From Chloroflexota bacterium (GTDB lineage: Bacteria > Chloroflexota > Anaerolineae > Promineifilales > Promineifilaceae): 8,112 nucleotides of DNA. Below are positions 1-4,560 of the stretch, piece by piece (position 1 is the first letter of the stretch; each line of letters opens with the position of its first letter). The notes under the pieces were generated by a model. The model did no database searches. It was not told the DNA's origin and worked only from the letters and a program-made list of their open reading frames with translations. Position numbers and translations under genes: made by a program. The DNA lies in assembly GCA_008501785.1 (NCBI GenBank), contig QQUD01000251.1, forward strand, positions 1-8,112, in the 5' to 3' direction.

Positions 1-990
1 AATTGGGAATGGCACTACACCAACATTGCCCTGACTTTTCCGCCATTCCCAAGAAAATGCCGGCCCTATCCACATAGCGGCTTTACCATTATCAATGAAC
101 TCACCACCAGGAGAGAATAACTCACCTTGTTCATTCGGTTCTGCCGGAGGTAAATAAGGTGCAACATGATGAAACAAGTGTAAATTCGTAATCCAGCGTA
201 CAGCCTCAATTAAATCAGGGTGATTAAGAGAAGCAGTTGTCTGTATGTCAGCAAGATTGAACATAGGGCCGTTGTAAGCTTGAATGAGCATTGCTGGATC
301 GAAATAGGGCTGAACAAATCCCCACTGAGTTGTTTCGGCTCCATTGGTCAACGTCAATTTCTTTGCATATGACAAAAACTCATCCCATGTCCACCCCGGT
401 TCAGGATAATCAATTTCTGCTATATCAAAGGCGTCTTTATTAAAAAAGAAAAGCGTGAACTGGACCCTGTTTGGTATCGCCCAGGTCATTCCCTTCAACT
501 GAAAATATTGGAGGAGACCGGGGTAAAAATCATCTGAATTGAATATAGTATCTGTATCAAGCAATGGTTGCAAATCAAGAAGTAATCCTTGTTCTGCGTG
601 TGCCGGACCAATCAAGTCGGTATTGATTACATCTGCTTCAGAAACAATTTGGTATGCTGCATCTTCGGGCCAATTACCTGTACCGGATGGTTCAAGTTTT
701 AATATATCTTCAATATAAACAAGTTGAATTTCAATGTCTGGGTTTTCCTGCTCGAATTCTTCAATAAGAGCTTGATATTGATTTTGCTCCCAATTAGATA
801 TTACAAACCGCAAAGTATTTCGTTCAACTAAACGCCCCTCATCGGGAATTACGCTATTAGTGGCTTGTTTCTCAGCAATTGTAAGCTGAGTAGATTGTGC
901 ATTTTCATTGGCATTACATGCAATTAGCAAAATTGTAAGCAATGCAAAAAATGGAAGTTTAATCTTCATAGAAAAATGTGGCATAGTCAT
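1..990 (-). CDS. ABC transporter solute-binding lipoprotein, family 1 (partial, C-terminus outside window)
   Basis: This gene encodes an extracellular substrate-binding lipoprotein, probably for a sugar or other small solute, that would deliver ligand to an ABC importer whose permeases lie outside the window. The frame is open for 330 codons up to the window edge. From the ATG at 969 the protein begins with a short basic and hydrophobic signal and a lipobox, LLIAC, with Cys18 as the lipidation site. The mature part starts with a typical family 1 fold (LRFVISNW at about 53-60, then an E-F-x-x-x-N-P-D-I-E pattern). It later has the WTWDEF motif and the GGEF...GKAAMW stretch common in family 1 binding proteins. 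Candidate starts are ATGs at 990, 984 and 969. None has a clear Shine-Dalgarno site, and 969 gives the most compact lipoprotein signal. The gene begins 11 bases after the signal peptidase stop, so the two are probably co-transcribed. The ligand cannot be inferred. Confidence 0.9.
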   Translation of the reverse strand, partial: MTMPHFSMKIKLPFFALLTILLIACNANENAQSTQLTIAEKQATNSVIPDEGRLVERNTLRFVISNWEQNQYQALIEEFEQENPDIEIQLVYIEDILKLEPSGTGNWPEDAAYQIVSEADVINTDLIGPAHAEQGLLLDLQPLLDTDTIFNSDDFYPGLLQYFQLKGMTWAIPNRVQFTLFFFNKDAFDIAEIDYPEPGWTWDEFLSYAKKLTLTNGAETTQWGFVQPYFDPAMLIQAYNGPMFNLADIQTTASLNHPDLIEAVRWITNLHLFHHVAPYLPPAEPNEQGELFSPGGEFIDNGKAAMWIGPAFSWEWRKSQGNVGVVPFPI

Positions 991-1001
991 TGGATTCTGA
1001 C

Positions 1002-1535
1002 TTAACTTTTGGCTTTAATATGTGGAGGTGGCTCCAGATATTTTTGAGTCGGAATTTTTTTGGAACGAGGCAACTTTGTAAGGAAAATGCCCTGAAGTAA
1101 ATTTAAGGGAATCGTGCCCCAACTAACTGAGTCTCCACTTAGTCTTGCATCACCCTTGACAAAGCAATGTTCTTTTGGCACTTTCCATACTAAGTTACCT
1201 TCTTGGTCACACCTATCAAGTAGATCATCGTGCATTATTTCGTGTAATGTTGACATATGTATCCTGACAGTGTCCCCTGGCATTCCAATGAGACGTTTGA
1301 CAAACAATGGTGTTTGATCTTTACGATCACTTGTCTCAACTTCCGGAAGCATGCCTACAACAATTGTTCCCTTTTTTAGCCACTGCCAGGGCCAGAAACG
1401 TAGCGTCAGGAGACGATCTCCATGAGAGAATGTTGGCTCCATACTTGTTCCTATTACAACTATCGTACGAAAAAACAAACGCATCAATATGACAAATATT
1501 AAAATGACGAAAATTGACAATGAAAAAGGTATCAT
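1002..1535 (-). CDS. Type I signal peptidase, S26 family
   Basis: This is a membrane-anchored serine protease that removes signal peptides outside the membrane. It has 177 residues with one N-terminal membrane segment (about 4-22). The catalytic-serine box is GTSMEPTF with Ser31, followed by HGD. The general-base lysine lies in VKRLIGMPGD (Lys80). The third conserved box is GDARLSGDSVSWGTIP (about 128-143), matching the usual GDNxxxSxDSRxxG pattern with Val in place of Arg. All catalytic residues are present, so it should be active. The ATG at 1535 has no strong ribosome-binding site, but a stop codon lies just upstream in frame, and this start gives a correctly placed anchor. It sits between two prepeptides ending in Ala-Phe-Ala and a lipoprotein gene. 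The context suggests that it processes those prepeptides; this is inference, because a general housekeeping role would look the same in sequence. Confidence 0.9.
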   Translation of the reverse strand: MIPFSLSIFVILIFVILMRLFFRTIVVIGTSMEPTFSHGDRLLTLRFWPWQWLKKGTIVVGMLPEVETSDRKDQTPLFVKRLIGMPGDTVRIHMSTLHEIMHDDLLDRCDQEGNLVWKVPKEHCFVKGDARLSGDSVSWGTIPLNLLQGIFLTKLPRSKKIPTQKYLEPPPHIKAKS

Positions 1536-1699
1536 GTTACCGATTCAAGTTTTTTCTAGGACTTTAGCTATTAGGAATATCCTCAATACCAGTTGCTATA
1601 TAGGTTAATTTAAGTAGAGCCTGCATCTGCAATATATAAACATTGGTGAATGCTGACTCTACAAGCTTAGAAAATGAAAAACCTTTTTTTGGTGAAAAA
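1536..1699 (-). other. 164-base AT-rich spacer between prepeptide A and the signal peptidase
   Basis: I see no gene, no strong hairpin followed by T residues, and no convincing promoter. Just downstream of the prepeptide A stop there is an A-run/T-run stretch (about 1675-1690) that can pair only through A:T bonds. A 12-codon open frame starting ATG TTT at about 1643 has no ribosome-binding site and is not called. The gap leaves open whether the signal peptidase and binding protein form a separate transcript. Confidence 0.3.
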
Positions 1700-1996
1700 T
1701 TAATAGTAACAACCGGAACAACAAATTCCATGGTGACCATATGGAGAACCGCAACTCAGTCCCGAACTGGTTTCGCAACACCATCTATAGTAACATAGCT
1801 TTCTACAATTAGAAGGACATCCGGGATCATAACCACAGCCCATAGGACAATATCTCCTTTGATAGCACAAAGCAAATGCATTCGTTTCAGGCACTATTCG
1901 GTTAATTAGTGTGTCTGCTAACACAGCAAGCGGTTTTAATCTGGTGACGCAACGATCTACCATAAATAATACTTTGTTAAAAACATGAGTTGTCAT
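1700..1996 (-). CDS. Cysteine-rich prepeptide A: 42-residue leader plus 56-residue core with 12 Cys
   Basis: I do not recognise this as a named family. The product has 98 residues. Residues 1-42 form a leader ending in NAFA; residues 43-98 form a core with 12 cysteines (core positions 2, 8, 12, 18, 22, 26, 31, 32, 40, 50, 51, 54), enough for six disulfides. The core contains YRWCC and ends CSGCYY. It is cationic (five Arg/Lys against two Asp/Glu) and rich in Tyr and Gly. The leader is only weakly hydrophobic, with charged residues around an LAVLAD stretch, so it is a poor conventional Sec signal. I chose the ATG at 1996 because a GGAGG site lies 5 bases upstream and because it makes the leader exactly as long as that of the paralogue upstream. 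A longer reading from a TTG at 2011 would put this GGAGG inside the coding region. One leader cysteine (Cys16) is not shared with the paralogue. Leaders are 50% and cores 45% identical by direct count. Confidence 0.8.
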   Translation of the reverse strand: MTTHVFNKVLFMVDRCVTRLKPLAVLADTLINRIVPETNAFALCYQRRYCPMGCGYDPGCPSNCRKLCYYRWCCETSSGLSCGSPYGHHGICCSGCYY

Positions 1997-2116
1997 AATT
2001 TCCTCCATCAAATATGTTGATAACTTCGCAAGAGTTTTTCCCTATTTGCTCAAGACAAGTGTTACTTGACACTATAAGATCTGATACAACGACCTGATTT
2101 GCATAGCACTATTTGC
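1997..2116 (-). other. 120-base spacer between the two prepeptide genes
   Basis: This spacer is longer than the 9-18 base gaps in the upper part of the operon. It holds a small inverted repeat (AGTGT, 6-base loop, ACACT, near 2058-2073) and the Shine-Dalgarno site of prepeptide A. I see no convincing promoter pair. It could stabilise or process the mRNA so that the two peptides are made at different levels, but nothing in the sequence proves this. Confidence 0.3.
2002..2006 (-). promoter_or_regulatory. Shine-Dalgarno site deciding the start of prepeptide A
   Basis: GGAGG on the minus strand, 5 bases before the ATG at 1996. It is the strongest start signal here and excludes the in-frame TTG at 2011 as the main start. 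Confidence 0.75.
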
Positions 2117-2434
2117 TTACAAGGGTGTTGTTCCTGCTGGAACAAAACAACCTAAGCAACAAAAAGAATCATCGCCGTAAAATGGACCGCATTCTACACC
2201 TGAACCCGTGTCACAGCACCACCGATAAGTGCATCTTTTACTACACCCTTCAGCACATCGCCAATCCCTAACATTACAACCAAAACAAGTTCTCTTTTCA
2301 TAACAAAATGCAAATGCATTAGACTTAGGGACAACGAGAGCAAGAAAACCATCAGCAAGTGCCGCCAAAGGGTTTAGTCTTGTAACCAAATGTTCTACTT
2401 TTGACAAAACAGTAGTAAAATGATTATCCAACAT
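2117..2434 (-). CDS. Cysteine-rich prepeptide B: 42-residue leader plus 63-residue core with 12 Cys
   Basis: This is a paralogue of prepeptide A and also belongs to no family I can name. It has 105 residues. The leader (1-42) ends NAFA, like that of A, and shares the blocks VTRL, PLA, LAD and VP; its second half (LAALADGFLALVV) is more hydrophobic than in A. The core (43-105) has 12 cysteines at core positions 2, 8, 11, 18, 22, 26, 31, 32, 40, 50, 51 and 54. Only the third cysteine is shifted, by one residue, relative to A. YRWCC at core 28-32 is shared. The core has seven basic and seven acidic residues (near neutral) and an extra C-terminal tail FVPAGTTPL. The ATG at 2434 is preferred over the ATG at 2446 because GGAGG lies 5 bases before it and because leader length then matches A exactly. 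It lies 18 bases after the thioredoxin-like gene and is surely in the same operon. Confidence 0.82.
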   Translation of the reverse strand: MLDNHFTTVLSKVEHLVTRLNPLAALADGFLALVVPKSNAFAFCYEKRTCFGCNVRDWRCAEGCSKRCTYRWCCDTGSGVECGPFYGDDSFCCLGCFVPAGTTPL

Positions 2435-2439
2435 CGTAT

Positions 2440-2444
2440 CCTCC
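2440..2444 (-). promoter_or_regulatory. Shine-Dalgarno site deciding the start of prepeptide B
   Basis: GGAGG on the minus strand, 5 bases before the ATG at 2434, with the same strength and spacing as in the paralogous gene. The upstream ATG at 2446 would overlap this site. Confidence 0.75.
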
Positions 2445-2452
2445 ATATAATA

Positions 2453-2995
2453 TTATCGGTCTATATCCAAAATGTTTTCCCATTCAACACCTCCTAAAAA
2501 ACCACTGGAAACAACTTTATTTTGTGGATCAATAACACAAAAAGAAGGTGTACCTGTTACATTGTAATCCTGCCAAAACGAACTGGATGGTGGAACAGTC
2601 CATATTGGCAGCTTGAGATGATGATCATCGGCAAATGACATAACGTCTTCCACAGATTGAGAAAATATCAGGGCAAGAACACCATCACTACTCTCTATTC
2701 TTAATGCAATGTCTTTTATTTTGGGCAAAGCTTCAACACAGGGTGTGCAGCCAACTGACAGGAAAATCAAGATTCGTCGGAATCCTTCATATTCAGCCAA
2801 CGAAACCGATTCACCGGATAAAGTGTCTACTGTAAAATCAGGTGCTGTGGCCCCCGCTTCTAATAGTTCATCATCCCATTGTGGAACATTACTGCTCCGC
2901 AAATTTACTCGCCGAACAATGCCAAAAGTCAATAACAAATTTAATAGCACAAGTATCCATAATAGAATTGTGCTTACAATAAAAATCGATCCCAT
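2453..2995 (-). CDS. Membrane-anchored thioredoxin-like protein, TlpA/MauD type
   Basis: This 180-residue protein has an N-terminal membrane anchor (about 4-27) followed by an extracytoplasmic thioredoxin/AhpC-TSA-like domain. The domain opens with GATAPDFTVDTLSGE (48-62), the usual entry of TlpA, ResA and MauD proteins. The redox motif is CTPC (Cys83, Cys86), after ILIFLSVG. The cis-proline loop is GTPSF (Pro150). An unusual third cysteine, Cys153, lies three residues after the cis-proline, close to where substrates dock. The start at 2995 has AGGA seven bases upstream, overlapping the stop of the MauE-like gene. In the mau cluster, MauD and MauE are needed for assembly of the disulfide-rich light chain. 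Here the neighbours suggest oxidation or isomerisation of disulfides in the two 12-Cys peptides. Its redox direction cannot be told from sequence, and a reductive (ResA-like) role remains possible. Confidence 0.88.
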   Translation of the reverse strand: MGSIFIVSTILLWILVLLNLLLTFGIVRRVNLRSSNVPQWDDELLEAGATAPDFTVDTLSGESVSLAEYEGFRRILIFLSVGCTPCVEALPKIKDIALRIESSDGVLALIFSQSVEDVMSFADDHHLKLPIWTVPPSSSFWQDYNVTGTPSFCVIDPQNKVVSSGFLGGVEWENILDIDR

Positions 2996-3004
2996 TTTGT
3001 TTTC

Positions 3005-3526
3005 CTATGCTGTTTGAAATAGATTAGTAAACTCTTTTAGATTTGTAATAAATGCAACAAATAGAATTGCAGTTATTGAAAGCATTACATACTCAGTCCA
3101 AGCAAGAAATCCCCTTTCCTGTCCGATGTAATCTATAATCCACCCACCTGCTGCACAAGCAAGCAAGCTAACATTTCGCCATATATCATGCTTTGATACT
3201 AAATTTTCATTTTCGCCAAAACAATTGCACGAAGTTTGGATATTTCGGGCAAGTACAAACACTAGTGCAGTAGTAAAAACTAGCAGTAACAAAACTGCCA
3301 GACCAAACGCTACTGACAACAAATGCTGACCTACAATAATAAAAATCACAACTGTCAACTCTCCTATCAAGAAAAACAGTGCTGTCAGATGATTCCAACG
3401 GGCAGGCACAATTTTAAAGGTGGTGATGATTTGGGTAAATTGATCTATATTTCGCAATTTACCCAAGAAGGAGACAGCAAAAACCAACCCCACCACAATA
3501 CGGAGAAAGGCAAGTAAATATGACAC
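3005..3526 (-). CDS. MauE/DoxX-family redox-associated membrane protein
   Basis: This polytopic membrane protein of 173 residues has about four hydrophobic segments (roughly 4-21, 46-66, 71-93, 146-162), with a weaker one near 119-134. Family signs are the N-terminal FLGKLRN (Lys23), a Gly-Glu pair in the second segment (LIGEL), and the cysteine motif SCNCFG (Cys100, Cys102), which matches the CxCFG signature of MauE proteins, followed by WRNV. MauE is required together with the thioredoxin-like MauD for maturation of the methylamine dehydrogenase light chain. The likely role here is to relay electrons across the membrane for the thioredoxin-like protein encoded 9 bases downstream. The start is GTG at 3526; an in-frame stop lies just before it and GGAG sits 10 bases upstream. 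It is the first gene of the cysteine-rich peptide operon. Confidence 0.85.
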   Translation of the reverse strand: MSYLLAFLRIVVGLVFAVSFLGKLRNIDQFTQIITTFKIVPARWNHLTALFFLIGELTVVIFIIVGQHLLSVAFGLAVLLLLVFTTALVFVLARNIQTSCNCFGENENLVSKHDIWRNVSLLACAAGGWIIDYIGQERGFLAWTEYVMLSITAILFVAFITNLKEFTNLFQTA

Positions 3527-3640
3527 CGTTTATTAACTCCAATAATTCTTCCTACTAACGCAAGAGTCCGAGAGCTATCAGATTTTGAGAACCTTTTAAT
3601 TCAATATAGTTTGTGAATAAACCAATACGAGATGGGGGAA

Positions 3641-3670
3641 ATTGTAGTGCAGGCTTGTATCGTTTGTCCA
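3641..3670 (-). promoter_or_regulatory. Possible sigma-70 promoter for the MauE-thioredoxin-peptide operon
   Basis: On the minus strand, TGGACA (3665-3670) and TACAAT (3641-3646) are separated by 18 bases; each matches its consensus at five of six positions. Transcription would start near 3634 and give a 5' leader of about 108 bases before the GTG at 3526. The -35 box overlaps the near arm of the inverted repeat at 3668-3711. Confidence 0.4.
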
Positions 3671-3711
3671 GGGGCAAATGTCCTTTTTTTTTCAGGGACA
3701 TTTGCCCCTGG
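3668..3711. repeat. 16-bp perfect inverted repeat with A/T-tract loop
   Basis: Arms 3668-3683 and 3696-3711 are perfect reverse complements (first arm CCAGGGGCAAATGTCC). The 12-base loop carries nine T on the plus strand. Skipping one mismatched base, the pairing extends by TTTG/CAAA, so the stem reaches about 20 bp. It begins 4 bases beyond the regulator stop codon, so it may form the 3' end of that mRNA. On neither strand does a T-run follow the stem, so it is not a standard intrinsic terminator. It also overlaps the -35 box of the possible operon promoter, which makes an operator role a serious alternative. Confidence 0.8.
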
Positions 3712-3715
3712 CAAA

Positions 3716-4372
3716 TTATGTACTATCAAATGATAATCCTTGCTGGAAAATCCAAAGCATTGCTTCTGTTCGGGATTGGACACCGATAGTTTTGTAAATT
3801 GTTGACAGACGATTGCGAATAGTCTTATTCGATAGGTCAAGTTCGCGGGCTATCTGCTGGTTATCTAGACCTCTTCCTAACAATGTTAGGATGCGCCAAT
3901 CGCGGTTGGATAGCAAATTGCCTCCAAATAAATCCTGCTGATGACTGCTTATTGAATCAGACAGTTGCTGAATAGTAGCCGGACTAAAGAATTTGCCACC
4001 ATTGATAATGGTTTGAATAGCCGTAAAAATCACCATCACAGAATCGCTTTTTGACACGCTGCCGTAAACGGTCATTATCCAGTCATTCAACTGGAAGGGT
4101 AAATCTTGATTGGCAAGTAGTAAGATGATTTTTGTCTGCGGAAAATTTTGTTGCAGGTTACGGATTGTGGGTCTCGGTTGATCAAGCAAGATTCCCGATG
4201 ACAGCATAATGAGATGTGGATGAGGTTGGGGACATTGACTCAAAGTTTCCAAAAGCGACTGTGTGTGCGTTAAAATTATAGACTGGAAGAAATATGGAAC
4301 GAGTCGTTCCTGAAAGGAACGATAGAAAACGAAATGATTATCTACTATATGAACAAAGACCAATTTTTGCAT
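3716..4372 (-). CDS. LuxR/NarL-type transcriptional regulator with degenerate receiver domain
   Basis: This is a 218-residue DNA-binding regulator. The C-terminus is a LuxR-type helix-turn-helix (about 154-210): [20 protein letters not shown], then [20 protein letters not shown] and the closing [13 protein letters not shown]. The N-terminus has the shape of a receiver domain ([11 protein letters not shown], Asp11) but lacks the phospho-acceptor aspartate: the expected position reads LIMLSSG (Ser58). The switch Thr/Ser region reads ILLLAN. The conserved lysine remains (VSKSD, Lys108). It should therefore act without Asp phosphorylation, perhaps through a ligand, a partner or constitutive dimerisation. 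The ATG at 4372 is chosen because GAGG lies 6 bases upstream; the in-frame TTG at 4384 overlaps that site. It lies upstream of the peptide operon on the same strand and divergent from the efflux genes, so it could control either or both. Confidence 0.88.
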
Positions 4373-4408
4373 AGTCTCCCTCAAAAATATTTAACAAGAA
4401 CGCTAAAA

Positions 4409-4437
4409 AATATAGAGGGGAGTCAACCCTATGTCAA
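4409..4437 (-). promoter_or_regulatory. Near-consensus sigma-70 promoter of the LuxR-type regulator
   Basis: On the minus strand, TTGACA (4432-4437, six of six) and TATATT (4409-4414, five of six) are separated by exactly 17 bases. Predicted transcription start is near 4402, about 30 bases before the ATG at 4372. The spacer holds a small inverted repeat, AGGG/CCCT with a 7-base loop (4416-4430), which could serve as an operator. Confidence 0.75.
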
Positions 4438-4462
4438 GTCATTATCCTATTTCGTGCAATAA

Positions 4463-4505
4463 TTTGCAGTTGGTTTGCAGTAGGTTTGCAGTAGTTTGTA
4501 GTCGG
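4463..4505 (+). repeat. Four tandem copies of an 11-bp direct repeat upstream of the permease gene
   Basis: Copies are 4463-4473 TTTGCAGTTGG, 4474-4484 TTTGCAGTAGG, 4485-4494 TTTGCAGTAG (one base short) and 4495-4505 TTTGTAGTCGG. A degraded fifth copy may precede them (TTCGTGCAATA, 4451-4461). The period of 10-11 bases is one helical turn, so each copy faces the same side of the DNA, as is common for cooperative regulator binding. The array lies between the divergent regulator and permease genes, directly upstream of a possible -10 box. Confidence 0.8.
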
Positions 4506-4512
4506 TTATATT
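4485..4512 (+). promoter_or_regulatory. Possible promoter of the permease-adaptor operon
   Basis: A TATATT box at 4507-4512 is preceded, with a 16-base spacer, by the weak -35 TTTGCA at 4485-4490, which is part of the direct repeats. A weak -35 embedded in repeats is the arrangement expected of an activator-dependent promoter. The transcript would start near 4519, about 40 bases before the ATG at 4561. Confidence 0.35.
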
Positions 4513-4560
4513 TCTTACTAATCCAGTTTCCTATTCACTTTCAAATGGGTTGATTACCTA

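Noticed and set aside
1675..1695. Possible intrinsic terminator after prepeptide A
   Set aside because: The stem would be only A:T pairs around AGG, with at most three G:C-containing pairs outside. It is too weak to call.
1997..2011. Longer prepeptide A starting at a TTG at 2011
   Set aside because: The extension covers the GGAGG site, and only the ATG at 1996 gives a leader equal in length to the paralogue.
2042..2118. Nine-base direct repeat CTATTTGCT around the spacer between the peptide genes
   Set aside because: It is short, and one copy runs into the stop region of prepeptide B. Chance repetition in AT-rich DNA is sufficient, and no insertion element lies between the copies.
1700..2434. 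Tryptophan tryptophylquinone precursor peptides
   Set aside because: The core of prepeptide A has a single Trp, so the two-Trp cofactor cannot form, and no heavy-chain or cytochrome gene is present.
2435..2446. Longer prepeptide B starting at the ATG at 2446
   Set aside because: The ATG at 2446 overlaps the GGAGG site that serves the ATG at 2434, and the extra four residues have no counterpart in the paralogue.
2709..3017. 102-codon open frame on the plus strand
   Set aside because: It lies antisense to the thioredoxin-like gene, has no recognisable domain, and the opposite strand clearly encodes CTPC and the TlpA fold.
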